Positions 1 to 7,802 of a stretch of 64,000 bases of DNA are shown here, one piece after another. Positions within the stretch are counted from its first letter, which is position 1. The number at the start of each line of letters is the position of its first letter. The translations under genes and the position numbers were made by a program. The notes below the pieces were generated by a model. That model made no database searches, was not told the DNA's origin, and saw only the letters and a list, made by a program, of their open reading frames with translations. Origin of the DNA: Betaproteobacteria bacterium RIFCSPLOWO2_12_FULL_68_20 (GTDB lineage Bacteria; Pseudomonadota; Gammaproteobacteria; Burkholderiales; SG8-39); NCBI GenBank assembly GCA_001770655.1, contig MERQ01000068.1, positions 1-64,000 of the forward strand, read 5' to 3'.

Positions 1-75
1 CTTCGGCTAGTGGTTATCCTGACTTCATAATGTCCTCCCACAGGGGACTTTCACCCCATAAGCTCATGCCCATGT

Positions 76-150
76 CGGGCGTACACAAGGCGCTGAAGCC
101 GACGATCCCGCCTCTGGCAGGCCCGCGGCTTAGCTCGGGCGTTATACGTC
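76..150 (+). other. attC-like integron cassette recombination site
   Basis: The right half (125-147) closely matches the consensus of classic 59-base elements, of the GCGGCTTA-CTC-GCGTTA type. The core GTT is at 141-143. The L'' arm (GCTGAAGCCG, 92-101) is complementary to the L' arm (CGGCTTAGC, 126-134) except for one extra G, the extrahelical base expected of a folded attC. The outer R''/R' pairing (about 79-87 with 141-149) is weaker. A small ORF with a good ribosome binding site starts 20 bases after the core, as in a cassette. No integrase gene is visible here. Confidence 0.72.
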
Positions 151-165
151 TCAAAAGGAATAGCC

Positions 166-375
166 ATGGCTAGCCCGGACGAGCACTTCAAGATCAACCT
201 CAATCAGAATCTGTGGGGCTTGGTTGTTGGCCTCGGCTTCTTGGGCGCAGCTGAGCACTATGGCCTGTCCACTTTATTCTGGTTCGCCGTCGCAGTGTCC
301 GGAATCATGGTGGCGTCTGTCGCTGCAACAACACTGGCCTACACGATTAACTACTGCAAGCACAAGTGGTCGTAA
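166..375 (+). CDS. Small membrane protein, probable integron cassette product
   Basis: This 69-residue protein has no family I recognise. Residues 1-15 are polar. About 17-62 are hydrophobic with a short polar break (EHY), which suggests two transmembrane helices, and the C-terminus is basic (CKHKWS). The start is supported by AAGGAA at 156-160, ahead of the ATG. It lies directly behind an attC-like site, and its base composition is less GC-rich than that of the chromosomal genes further right; both are typical of integron cassettes. No second attC is obvious after its stop, so it may be the last cassette of an array extending to the left. Function unknown. Confidence 0.6.
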   Translation: MASPDEHFKINLNQNLWGLVVGLGFLGAAEHYGLSTLFWFAVAVSGIMVASVAATTLAYTINYCKHKWS

Positions 376-438
376 ATGTAGGGCCGCATAACCACCGCTT
401 CCAGCGACGTCACAGCCGCTAAGAACCGCGACGCCAAC

Positions 439-1092
439 ATGACCGCCGATCAAAAGATCGAGCAGTCCCTCCTGATCTCCACCCTGACGCTCCGCCGCGC
501 AATCGGCCTGATCGGCGCGGCCTTCCCTTTCGTGATGGCAGCAGGCGGCCTGCTCCTCGGCGCGCGCGAGATCCTGGACTCGATCAGCGCCTACTACCAC
601 ACCGGCATGCGCGACATCTTCGTCGGCGCGCTGTCCGCCATCGGCATATTCCTGCTTTGCTACAAAGGCTACGAGCTGAAGGACCGGATCGCGGCCATCA
701 CCGCCGGCGCCGGCTCGATCGGCACCGCGCTTCTCCCGACCGCGCTCTCCGACGAGCCCGTCGGAGCGGAAAAGCTGCTTGGCATCCTCCACTGGGCGTT
801 CGCAGCAGTCTTTCTCCTCTCCCTGACCTACATCGCCATCGGCCTCTTCACGAAGAAAAGCGCGACGCCCACGCCGCGGAAGCTCGCGCGCAACCGGGTC
901 TACCGGATCTGCGGCTGGACGATGGCCGCGTGCCTCGTCCTGCTATTGATCTACTCGGTGCTCCCGCCCGATGCCAAGGCGGCGCTGAAACCGCTTCACC
1001 CGGTGTTCGTGCTTGAATCCCTGGCGGTGTTCTCGTTCGGCTTCACCTGGCTCACGAAGGGCGAGGTGCTGCTCAAGGATCAAGCCGCCTGA
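439..1092 (+). CDS. Six-helix membrane protein, DUF998-like
   Basis: 217 residues with about six predicted membrane helices (around 23-41, 56-75, 82-100, 112-133, 152-172 and 188-208). A conserved-looking loop, SISAYYHTGMRD followed by FVGALSAIGIFLLCYKGYE, resembles DUF998/Frag1-type integral membrane proteins, which lack an established general function; this assignment is from memory. The last nine codons lie inside the 68-bp direct repeat shared with the 3' end of uvrD. If the intervening DNA were excised, this gene and uvrD would converge and overlap by 13 bases with both reading frames intact. That suggests it was the ancestral neighbour of uvrD. Confidence 0.6.
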   Translation: MTADQKIEQSLLISTLTLRRAIGLIGAAFPFVMAAGGLLLGAREILDSISAYYHTGMRDIFVGALSAIGIFLLCYKGYELKDRIAAITAGAGSIGTALLPTALSDEPVGAEKLLGILHWAFAAVFLLSLTYIAIGLFTKKSATPTPRKLARNRVYRICGWTMAACLVLLLIYSVLPPDAKAALKPLHPVFVLESLAVFSFGFTWLTKGEVLLKDQAA

Positions 1093-1130
1093 AGCTTCGC
1101 CACCGCGACAGCCAGCCACTTCACCCCCTG
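1063..1130 (+). repeat. Direct repeat, left copy (uvrD 3'-end duplicate)
   Basis: This 68-bp stretch matches 4633-4700 at 66 of 68 positions; the differences are at 1107 and 1110. On the minus strand it encodes the last 16 residues of UvrD ([15 protein letters not shown] is readable) plus the stop at 1080-1082, detached from the rest of the gene. It also encodes the C-terminus of the plus-strand membrane protein. The layout resembles an attachment-site duplication at a gene 3' end. Confidence 0.9.
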
Positions 1131-1180
1131 ACAACAGGCGCGGTGCTGCAAAGTCCTCACAACCCTACATGGCAAGTGGT

Positions 1181-1210
1181 TTGAACAGGCAGGGAGCGCG
1201 CGCATACTTA
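1181..1210 (+). promoter_or_regulatory. Candidate sigma-70 promoter for the inserted yggX gene block
   Basis: TTGAAC (1181-1186) resembles a -35 box. ATACTT/TACTTA at 1204-1210 resembles a -10 box at a spacing of 17-18 bases. It lies about 50 bases before the yggX start, just inside the left repeat, in a patch more AT-rich than its surroundings. Prediction by eye only. Confidence 0.4.
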
Positions 1211-1257
1211 ATGCATTGGTCGTCGTGCCTGCGACGGTCGTCCTGTGGAGCTCCCTC

Positions 1258-1533
1258 ATGGCGCGCATGGTCAAGTGCATCAAGCTCGGCCGCGAGGCCG
1301 AGGCGCTCGATTTTCCGCCCTATCCCGGCGAGCTCGGCAAGCGCATCTTCGATAACGTGTCGAAGGAAGCGTGGCGGCAGTGGCTCGAGCACCAGAAGAT
1401 GCTGGTGAACGAGAACCGGCTCAACCTCGCCGACAAGAAAGCGCGCGACTACCTCGTGCAGCAGTTGGAGAACCATTTCTTCGGCAGCGGCGCCGACGTT
1501 GCATCGGGCTACGTCCCGCCGCAGCAGAAGTAG
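1258..1533 (+). CDS. yggX: Probable Fe(2+)-trafficking protein YggX
   Basis: 91 residues, the usual length of the family. It has the hallmark N-terminus [11 protein letters not shown] with the conserved Cys7, then [36 protein letters not shown] and a C-terminal HFFG segment. YggX is a small cytoplasmic protein that helps protect and repair iron-sulfur clusters under oxidative stress. The ATG at 1258 gives the canonical start; one at 1267 is also in frame. It is the first gene of the inserted block, and the DUF971 gene follows after 2 bases, so they are probably co-transcribed. An iron-handling protein beside a radical SAM enzyme is plausible, but a functional link is inference. Confidence 0.93.
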   Translation: MARMVKCIKLGREAEALDFPPYPGELGKRIFDNVSKEAWRQWLEHQKMLVNENRLNLADKKARDYLVQQLENHFFGSGADVASGYVPPQQK

Positions 1534-1535
1534 GC

Positions 1536-1907
1536 ATGGACGGCAGTACGCCACAACCCACCGAAATCAAGCTGCGCCAGAAGTCGCGGCTGATGGAACT
1601 CGTGTTCTCGGACGGCAGCCGGTTCGAGTTGAGCTACGAGCTGCTGCGCGTGTACTCGCCTTCCGCCGAAGTTGGCGGCCACGGACCCGGCCAGGAGGTG
1701 CTGCAGGTCGGCAAGTGCGACGTGGATATCTCGTCGCTCGAACCGAGTGGCAGCTACGCAGTACAGCCGACGTTCTCCGACGGGCACAGCACGGGCATCT
1801 ATACCTGGGACTACTTGTACTGGCTGGGCAAGAACCGCGAAACGCTGTGGCGGGAATACCTCGAGCCGGGCCCCGCACCTTTCGAGCAGCGGCCGAAATC
1901 AAAATAG
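1536..1907 (+). CDS. DUF971 family protein (first of two paralogues)
   Basis: 123 residues. It carries the DUF971 pattern: TEIKLRQKSR, FSDG, a [19 protein letters not shown] core, then GSYAVQP-FSDGH-TGIY-WDYLY-LG. The fold is like the N-terminal domain of gamma-butyrobetaine hydroxylase, but stand-alone members have no firmly established role and some are linked to iron-sulfur proteins. By eye it matches the second copy (59406-59798, beside ubiE) at roughly 73 of about 98 aligned positions. The copy next to ubiE is in the usual betaproteobacterial context, so this one is the likely extra or acquired copy. It ends 7 bases before the radical SAM gene. Confidence 0.88.
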   Translation: MDGSTPQPTEIKLRQKSRLMELVFSDGSRFELSYELLRVYSPSAEVGGHGPGQEVLQVGKCDVDISSLEPSGSYAVQPTFSDGHSTGIYTWDYLYWLGKNRETLWREYLEPGPAPFEQRPKSK

Positions 1908-1914
1908 CTGTTCC

Positions 1915-3351
1915 ATGTTGTCCCGGCTTGCACCACTTCCTGCACCAGCAGCGACCGGCCCCTTCAAGGTCGTCCTCATAAACCCCTATGAGCTGGGGCG
2001 GCAGCCGTTTGCCCTGGCGGAGCCTGCCGCCTGGCTGAAGCGCGAAGGCTTCGCGGTGACCTGTCTCGATCTTTCGCTGCAGAAGCTCGATCCCGAAATC
2101 CTGGAGGATGCGGGCCTGGTGGCTCTTTATGTGGGCATGCATACCGCCACTCGAATCGCGGTGCAGGCTCTGCCCCGCATCAAACGGCTCGCCCGCAAGG
2201 CCCACCTCTGCGTCTTCGGGCTCTACGCCCCCATGAATGAGGCGCTGCTTCGCGGACTGGGCGTGGGCAGCGTGCTGGGCGGGGAGCTGGAGCCTGCGCT
2301 GGTTTCCCTTTGTCAGCGACTGCGGGCCAATGAAACGGCGATGATCCAGAGCGAACCGGTCATCAGCCTGGGCCGGGTCCCGTTCGTGGTGCCGGACCGC
2401 AGCGGCCTGCCGAAGCTCTCCCGCTACGCCCACCTGGTGCTGCCGGACGGATCTACCCGCGTAGCCGGGTTTGCCGAGGGCAGCCGGGGCTGCAAGCACC
2501 TGTGCCGGCACTGCCCCGTGGTCCCGGTGTACCAGGGGAAGTTCCGCATCGTTGCGGCAGACGTGGTGATGGAGGACATCCGGCAGCAGGTCGGAGAAGG
2601 CGCAACCCATATTTCTTTCGGCGACCCGGACTTCTTCAACGGTCCCACCCATGGCCTGAGGCTCGCGCGCGCCTTGCACGCAGCATTCCCCTACGTCACG
2701 TTCGACGCGACCATCAAGATCCAGCACATCATCGATCACGCCGAACTGCTTCCCGAGTTGCGGCGCAGCGGGTGCATTTTCATCACTTCCGCGGCGGAAG
2801 CCGTGGACGACGACATCCTGCGTCTTCTCGACAAGAACCACACCGGCCGGGACTTCGACCGCGCGGTCGCGCTCACCCGCGAAGCCGGCATTGCGCTCGC
2901 CCCGACCTTTGTTGCCTTCACCCCCTGGACGACATTGGAAGGCTACGTTGCGCTGCTCGAGCGGCTCATTGAATTGCAACTTGTGGAGGGCGTGCCCCCG
3001 GTGCAGCTCACCATCCGGCTGCTCGTCCCTGAAGGCTCCTATCTTCTGCAGCTCCCCGGCTTCAAGGAAAAGCTTATGGCCTTCGATCCCCGGCTCCTGG
3101 GCTATCCGTGGGTGCATCCCGATCCGCGGGTGGACCGCCTGCAGAAAGATCTGCAGGCTTGGGTCGCCCGATGTGAAGAGAAGGGTGTTGCGCGCCGGGA
3201 AGTGTTCGCCGCCATCTGGCGCATGGCGCACGAGGCTCTAGGTCGCCCCGCGCCCGAACTCGCGAGGAATCTGGGATCCCCGATCCCCCGCCTGTCGGAG
3301 CCGTGGTACTGCTGTGCCGAGCCCACCGAGCAGCAGCTCCAGTCTTTCTGA
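1915..3351 (+). CDS. CCAEP-tail radical SAM protein with B12-binding-like N-terminal domain
   Basis: 478 residues. Residues about 16-135 look like the Rossmann-type cobalamin-binding domain found before many radical SAM domains (KVVLINPYELG start), but I see no DxHxxG cobalamin-ligand motif. The radical SAM cluster motif CxxxCxxC is Cys193, Cys197, Cys200, after EGSRG. A barrel follows with FGDPDFFNG and ITSAAEAVDDDIL. The tail contains WYCCAEP (Cys466-Cys467), the signature of the CUAEP/CCAEP-tail radical SAM (seleno)protein family, whose substrate is unknown to me. Here both tail codons are cysteine (TGC TGT), so this member is not a selenoprotein. An ATP-grasp gene follows after 12 bases, which suggests a two-enzyme pathway. 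Confidence 0.87.
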   Translation: MLSRLAPLPAPAATGPFKVVLINPYELGRQPFALAEPAAWLKREGFAVTCLDLSLQKLDPEILEDAGLVALYVGMHTATRIAVQALPRIKRLARKAHLCVFGLYAPMNEALLRGLGVGSVLGGELEPALVSLCQRLRANETAMIQSEPVISLGRVPFVVPDRSGLPKLSRYAHLVLPDGSTRVAGFAEGSRGCKHLCRHCPVVPVYQGKFRIVAADVVMEDIRQQVGEGATHISFGDPDFFNGPTHGLRLARALHAAFPYVTFDATIKIQHIIDHAELLPELRRSGCIFITSAAEAVDDDILRLLDKNHTGRDFDRAVALTREAGIALAPTFVAFTPWTTLEGYVALLERLIELQLVEGVPPVQLTIRLLVPEGSYLLQLPGFKEKLMAFDPRLLGYPWVHPDPRVDRLQKDLQAWVARCEEKGVARREVFAAIWRMAHEALGRPAPELARNLGSPIPRLSEPWYCCAEPTEQQLQSF

Positions 3352-3363
3352 ACCAGCCGACCC

Positions 3364-4626
3364 ATGAAGCGCGTGCTGCTGCTTCTGCCCACGACCGGCT
3401 ACCGCAACGAGGATTTTCTTGCGGCCGCGAAAAAGCTTGGCGTGGAGATCGTGGCTGCTGCCAACTACTGCCACCAGCCGGCCCCCTCCTGGGGCCTGGC
3501 TCCCATCATGGCGCTTCATTTCGACCGGCCGGAGCAGGCGGCGGACACCGTTCTGCGGGAGATCGGCGGCAACCTGGATGCCGTACTGGCGGTGGACGAC
3601 TCGGGAGTCGAGCTTGCGGCGCTGCTTTCGGAGCGTCTTGGCCTGCCGGGGAATCCCGCACAGGCGGTGCGCCGGGTGCGTGACAAGCTGGCGTTCCGCC
3701 AGCTGCTCCGGGAACGGGAATTCCTGTGTCCCGAATTCCATCACCTGCCGACAGGCGAAGACCCCCGGAAATTGTTTCCCGAGTTGAAGTTTCCTGTGGT
3801 GGTGAAGGCCCGGCGTTTGTCGGCAAGCCGCGGCGTGATCCGTGTTGATGATTTCGAAGAGCTGATGCGGGCCGTGAACTGGGTGCGGGCGATCCAATCC
3901 CGGGCCGACCGGGACGCCCGGGACCTGGGCCTCATCATGGAGAGCTTCATTCCGGGATCGGAGTATGCCCTGGAGGGCAGCCTGGAACGGGGAGAGCTCA
4001 CTACCCTCGCCTTGTTCGACAAGCCCGATCCCATGGACGGGCCCCACTTCGAAGAAACGCTCTACATCACACCGTCGCGGCTGCCGGAGGCGCTCCAGGA
4101 CTGCATCCATGAGGAGGTCGCCCGGGCCTGCCGCGTGGCCGGGCTCGCGGCTGGGCCGGTCCACGCCGAAGTGCGGGTCAATGACCAGGGTGTCTGGATT
4201 CTGGAGGTCGCGGCCCGCTCCATCGGGGGCTTATGCGGGCGGGTGCTCACCCGTTCGCTGGGCATGAGCCTGGAGGAGCTGATTTTGCGCCAGGTGGTGG
4301 CAGAGGAACCGCTCACCATTGCCGGCGAGGGCGGCGCCGCGGGAGTGATGATGATCCCGATTCCACGGCGCGGCATTTACCATGGGCTCGAAGGTCTCGA
4401 CGCCGCGCAGTCGGTATCTGGCGTCACCGGTGTGGCCATTACGGTAGAGCCCGGCCAGATCATTGCGCCGCCTCCCGACGGGGCGACCTACCTCGGGTTC
4501 ATCTTCGCCCGGGCGGCGAGCCCCGCGGATGCGGAAATGGCGCTGCGCATCGCCCATCGCCGACTGCACTTCGATATCCGCCCCGAATATCCGGCGATGG
4601 AAGCGCCCGCCGCCGAGAGGCATTGA
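3364..4626 (+). CDS. ATP-grasp domain protein (carboxylate-amine/thiol ligase type)
   Basis: 420 residues. The N-terminal pre-ATP-grasp Rossmann part (about 1-100) starts MKRVLLLLPTTGY. The nucleotide-binding subdomain has VVVKARRLSASRG, and MESFIPGSEYALEGSL provides adenine and lid contacts. The metal-binding strand is VHAEVRVN...WILEVAARSIGG. Such enzymes make an acyl phosphate and join it to an amine or thiol. The C-terminal part (about 330-400) resembles the accessory domain found after ATP-grasp in biotin-carboxylase-like ligases. It is the last gene of the inserted block, 12 bases after the CCAEP radical SAM gene. The substrate cannot be deduced; a shared small-molecule or peptide pathway is inference. 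Confidence 0.85.
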   Translation: MKRVLLLLPTTGYRNEDFLAAAKKLGVEIVAAANYCHQPAPSWGLAPIMALHFDRPEQAADTVLREIGGNLDAVLAVDDSGVELAALLSERLGLPGNPAQAVRRVRDKLAFRQLLREREFLCPEFHHLPTGEDPRKLFPELKFPVVVKARRLSASRGVIRVDDFEELMRAVNWVRAIQSRADRDARDLGLIMESFIPGSEYALEGSLERGELTTLALFDKPDPMDGPHFEETLYITPSRLPEALQDCIHEEVARACRVAGLAAGPVHAEVRVNDQGVWILEVAARSIGGLCGRVLTRSLGMSLEELILRQVVAEEPLTIAGEGGAAGVMMIPIPRRGIYHGLEGLDAAQSVSGVTGVAITVEPGQIIAPPPDGATYLGFIFARAASPADAEMALRIAHRRLHFDIRPEYPAMEAPAAERH

Positions 4627-4632
4627 GACTGA

Positions 4633-4700
4633 GAGGTGCTGCTCAAGGATCAAGCCGCCTGAAGCTTCGCCACCGCCACCGCCAGCCACTTCACCCCCTG
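4633..4700 (+). repeat. Direct repeat, right copy (native uvrD 3' end)
   Basis: Same 68 bp as 1063-1130 with two mismatches. This copy is continuous with the full uvrD gene on the minus strand, so it is the native end; the left copy is the duplicate or remnant. Together they bound about 3.5 kb containing four co-directional genes. Confidence 0.9.
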
Positions 4701-6809
4701 GCTGCCGAAATTCACCTGCACGCGCGCGTCCGTCCCCTGGCCTTCCGCATCCACGATCACCCCCGATCCGAACTTCGGGTGCAGCACGTTCTGCCCGACG
4801 CGAAACCCGCCCACGTCGCGCGAGCGCGCGAAGCTCGGCTCTTTCTTCCGCGGAGCGTGCCAGGCCTGCGCGGCCGAGAACCTCGCCTCGCGCGCACGCT
4901 GCCCGGCAAAGCGCGGCGTGAGCCACTTCAGTAACCCCTCGGGAAGCTCCTCGAGAAAGCGCGAAGGCACGTTGTAGCGCGTCTGCCCGTGCAGCATGCG
5001 CGTCTGCGCATGCGAGAGATAAAGCCTCTCCCGCGCGCGAGTGATCGCGACGTAAGCGAGCCGCCGCTCCTCCTCCAGCCCGTCGCGCTCCGTCACGCTC
5101 TGCTCGTGAGGAAACAACCCCTCCTCCAGCCCGGTGAGGAATACCGCGTCGAACTCCAGCCCCTTCGCCGAATGCACCGTCATCAGCTGCAGCGCCTCCT
5201 GCCCCTCGCCCGCCTGGTGCTCGCCCGCCTCGAGCGCGGCGTGGGTGAGGAAGGCGGTGAGCGGCTCGACCACCTCGCCCGACTCGGCCTCGCGCTCCTC
5301 CTCCGAGAACGCCGCCGCGGCGTTCACCAGCTCGCCGAGGTTCTCGACCCGATCCGCCCCTTCGCGCTCGGCCTTGTAGTGCTCGAGAAGGCCGCTTTTC
5401 GCGACCACCGCCTCCACGATTTCCTTCAGCGGCAGGCCCTCGGTCCCGGCCCTCATCTCCTCGATCAGATTCCGGAAGGCCCCAGCCTTCCCCTCGGCCG
5501 CCTCGAAGAGCGACACCCCGCGCGCCCTCGCGGCATCCTGCAGCTGCTCGATGGTGCGCGCGCCGATCCCCCGCGCCGGGAAGTTGACGACGCGCAGGAA
5601 CGAGTTGTCGTCGCCGGGCGAAGCGACGAGCCGCAGGTAGGCGAGCGCGTGCTTCACTTCGGCGCGCTCGAAAAAGCGCAGCCCGCCGTAGACGCGGTAG
5701 GGAACCGACTGCGAGAACAGCGCGTGCTCGATCACCCGCGACTGCGCGTTCGAGCGGTAGAGCACCGCCACGCGCGAAAGCGGCGTGCCTTCGCGCGCGA
5801 GCGAGCGGGTCTCCTCGACGATCCAGCGCGCCTCGTCGCCGTCGGACTGGCCTTCGAACACGCGCAGCGGCTCGCCCGCCCCGCTCGCGGTCCACAGGTT
5901 CTTGCCCAGCCGGTTGCGGTTGTTGGAGATGAGCGCGTTCGCCGCATCGAGGATGTTGCCGTGCGAGCGGTAGTTCTGCTCCAGCCGGATCACCTTCCGC
6001 ACCTTGAACTCGCGCTCGAAGTCGGCCATGTTCCCCGGGCGAGCGCCGCGGAAGGTGTAGATCGACTGGTCGTCGTCGCCCACCGCGAAGTAGCACGCGC
6101 CGCGCGCGGCGAGCAGCTTCAGCCACCGGTACTGCAGGCGATTGGTGTCCTGGAACTCGTCCACCAGCACGTGCCGGAAGCGGCTCGCGTAGTGCTCGCG
6201 CAGGATCTCGTTGCGCGCGAAGAGCTCGTAGCTCCTGAGCAGGAGCTCGGCGAAATCCACAACCCCCTCGCGCTGGCACTGCTCGTCGTAGGCCGTGTAG
6301 AGCTCGATCAGGCGCCGCGCGCGCTCGTCGGCGAGCGCCGCCTCGCCCGGGCGCACGCCTTCCTCCTTCTGCGAATTGATGAACTGCTGCACTTCGCGCG
6401 GCGGGAAGCGGTCCTCGTCGACGTTGAGAGCCTTGAGCAGCCGCTTCACCGCGCCGAGCTGGTCCTGGGAATCGAGGATCTGGAACGCCTGCGGCAGCGA
6501 CGCCTCGCGGTGGTGCGCGCGCAAAAGGCGGTTCGCCAGGCCGTGGAAGGTGCCGATCCACATGCCGCGCGGGTTCACGGGCAGCATCGCCGTGACGCGC
6601 GTCAGCATCTCGCGCGCCGCCTTGTTGGTGAAGGTGACCGCGAGGATCGCCTGCGGCGAGACCAGCCCGTTTTTCACCAGCCAGGCGATGCGCGTGGTGA
6701 GCACGCGCGTCTTGCCGCTGCCCGCGCCGGCGAGGACCAGCGCGTGCTCGTCTGGAAGGGTGACTGCGGCGAGCTGCTCGGGGTTGAGGTGTTCGAGGCG
6801 AAGCGACAA
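4650..6809 (-). CDS. uvrD: DNA helicase II UvrD
   Basis: 719 residues, full length for UvrD/Rep superfamily 1A helicases. It has Walker A GAGSGKT (28-34), the motif Ia region [10 protein letters not shown], motif [10 protein letters not shown], motif [16 protein letters not shown], motif IV QNYRS and motif [14 protein letters not shown]-terminal Tudor-like tail ([13 protein letters not shown]...) is kept. It unwinds DNA 3'-5' in nucleotide excision repair and mismatch repair. The only sensible start is TTG at 6809, because the conserved LNPEQ begins seven residues in. That TTG lies at the edge of an 11-bp inverted repeat with TATAAT in its loop. The 3' end is part of the 68-bp repeat. Confidence 0.96.
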   Translation of the reverse strand: MSLRLEHLNPEQLAAVTLPDEHALVLAGAGSGKTRVLTTRIAWLVKNGLVSPQAILAVTFTNKAAREMLTRVTAMLPVNPRGMWIGTFHGLANRLLRAHHREASLPQAFQILDSQDQLGAVKRLLKALNVDEDRFPPREVQQFINSQKEEGVRPGEAALADERARRLIELYTAYDEQCQREGVVDFAELLLRSYELFARNEILREHYASRFRHVLVDEFQDTNRLQYRWLKLLAARGACYFAVGDDDQSIYTFRGARPGNMADFEREFKVRKVIRLEQNYRSHGNILDAANALISNNRNRLGKNLWTASGAGEPLRVFEGQSDGDEARWIVEETRSLAREGTPLSRVAVLYRSNAQSRVIEHALFSQSVPYRVYGGLRFFERAEVKHALAYLRLVASPGDDNSFLRVVNFPARGIGARTIEQLQDAARARGVSLFEAAEGKAGAFRNLIEEMRAGTEGLPLKEIVEAVVAKSGLLEHYKAEREGADRVENLGELVNAAAAFSEEEREAESGEVVEPLTAFLTHAALEAGEHQAGEGQEALQLMTVHSAKGLEFDAVFLTGLEEGLFPHEQSVTERDGLEEERRLAYVAITRARERLYLSHAQTRMLHGQTRYNVPSRFLEELPEGLLKWLTPRFAGQRAREARFSAAQAWHAPRKKEPSFARSRDVGGFRVGQNVLHPKFGSGVIVDAEGQGTDARVQVNFGSQGVKWLAVAVAKLQAA

Positions 6810-6839
6810 GGCCCGCGGATTATAAAGGCCGCGGGCCTT
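6808..6839 (-). promoter_or_regulatory. Perfect 11-bp inverted repeat covering the uvrD start, TATAAT in loop
   Basis: Arms AAGGCCCGCGG (6808-6818) and CCGCGGGCCTT (6829-6839) are perfectly complementary around a 10-base loop. It lies just after the fecR-like stop, so it could stop fecR transcription, but no U-run follows the stem. The loop reads TATAAT on the minus strand (6824-6819). If that is a -10 box, uvrD would start transcription within about three bases of its TTG. Confidence 0.65.
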
Positions 6840-6845
6840 CGCTCC

Positions 6846-7718
6846 TCAGCTCGAGATTCCCGGCTCGGCGACGCCGTGCTTGCCTTTGAGGCTCGCGGCA
6901 AGCGACTCGGCCTCGGCCTTCGAAGGCAGGTTCGAGATCCTCACGATGTAGACGCGCTTGTCGCCGTCCTTGGCCGGATGGATCTCGGCCGCGTAGCCCG
7001 CGAGCCGCACCTGGTCGTAGACCCGGAGCGCGGCGTCCTGCGTCTCCGCGCGCAGCAACTGCACTTTCCACTTCCCGCCGCGCCGCGCCGCGCCCTTGCC
7101 GGCCTCGATCTCGGTCTCCCTCGCCCACTGCTCGAGCTGCTTCGCATCGACGAACCCGACCGGCTTGGTCTGCCCTTTCTCGCGCTGGTAGAACTGCAGC
7201 GGCTGGTCCATCGTCACGGCGGCCTCGCCTTCGGCGCCGACCTCGATTCTCCCTTCGATCAGGCACACGATCTGGCGATCGTCGCGCGAGCGGCCCCACA
7301 GGTCGGTGCCGCGGATGCCGGCGGTCACCGTCGCCACCCTGATGGTGACGTCGCGCCGGCGCTGCTTCGCCGCGATTTCGGTGGTGAAGCGGAACGCCCC
7401 TTCGAGCACGTTCAGCGCCGCCTTGAAGATGCCGGCGCGCGGCGCGGGCGCGATCGCGGCGAGGGTGAGCGAGCCGTTCTCGCCGAGCTTCACCAGGCTG
7501 CCGTCGGCGAGCTTGACGAGCAGGCGCGAGCCCGCGCCGGTGCGCAGCTGGTCGCCGCCGCGCAGCTCCATTCCCGCCGCGGCCGGGGAGCGCCTGCCGT
7601 CGCGCTCGACCCAGGCCGGCATCTGCACGCCTTCGACGATCGCGGCCGGGGCCGCGGCGGCCTGGAGCGCGGCGAGCGCGCAGCCCGCGGCAAGCAGAAA
7701 ACGCAGGATGTTGTTCAT
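6846..7718 (-). CDS. Exported FecR-domain protein with C-terminal SPOR domain
   Basis: 290 residues. A signal peptide covers about 1-23 (hydrophobic, ending AAAAPA). A FecR-type domain follows at roughly 45-150, with [31 protein letters not shown] and [19 protein letters not shown]. The C-terminal 75 residues ([26 protein letters not shown] to [20 protein letters not shown]) look like a SPOR domain, which binds denuded peptidoglycan at septa. No sigma factor or TonB receptor is adjacent, so it is probably a periplasmic envelope protein rather than a classical FecR sigma regulator. It is transcribed toward uvrD and divergently from leuS. Confidence 0.8.
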   Translation of the reverse strand: MNNILRFLLAAGCALAALQAAAAPAAIVEGVQMPAWVERDGRRSPAAAGMELRGGDQLRTGAGSRLLVKLADGSLVKLGENGSLTLAAIAPAPRAGIFKAALNVLEGAFRFTTEIAAKQRRRDVTIRVATVTAGIRGTDLWGRSRDDRQIVCLIEGRIEVGAEGEAAVTMDQPLQFYQREKGQTKPVGFVDAKQLEQWARETEIEAGKGAARRGGKWKVQLLRAETQDAALRVYDQVRLAGYAAEIHPAKDGDKRVYIVRISNLPSKAEAESLAASLKGKHGVAEPGISS

Positions 7719-7786
7719 CGTTCCTCCCTCGAATCCCGGGTGCCCCGATATACGGGCCGCGCCCGGGGAGCGGATGCACCCGCCCT

Positions 7787-7792
7787 TATAAT
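7787..7792 (+). promoter_or_regulatory. Candidate -10 box of leuS (TATAAT)
   Basis: A consensus TATAAT ends 10 bases before the GTG start of leuS, in the only AT-rich spot of the fecR-leuS divergent gap. No convincing -35 box is seen. The implied leader is only a few bases, as at several other genes in this window. Confidence 0.5.
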
Positions 7793-7802
7793 TGAGCGCT
7801 TC

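Noticed and set aside
1..75. End of an upstream cassette gene at the left window edge
   Set aside because: Too short to show a frame with any recognisable family. I could not decide whether it is coding or the left part of cassette spacer.
376..438. A second attC site after the cassette-like gene
   Set aside because: GCATAAC at about 387-393 could be an R'' box, but no partner GTT-core half with a matching stem follows.
1567..3231. Minus-strand open frame of about 550 codons
   Set aside because: Shadow of the DUF971 and radical SAM genes, whose motifs are unmistakable on the plus strand.
3310..3324. Selenocysteine in the CUAEP-type tail
   Set aside because: Both tail codons are cysteine (TGC TGT), with no in-frame TGA, so no Sec insertion is needed here.
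1131..4632. An integrase or transposase that moved the repeat-flanked block
   Set aside because: All open frames of useful length inside the block are assigned to the four cargo genes or their shadows; none has recombinase motifs.
6808..6839. Calling the uvrD-fecR inverted repeat a normal rho-independent terminator
   Set aside because: The stem is perfect but has no U-run after it, and its far arm reaches the uvrD start codon. A regulatory role is at least as likely.
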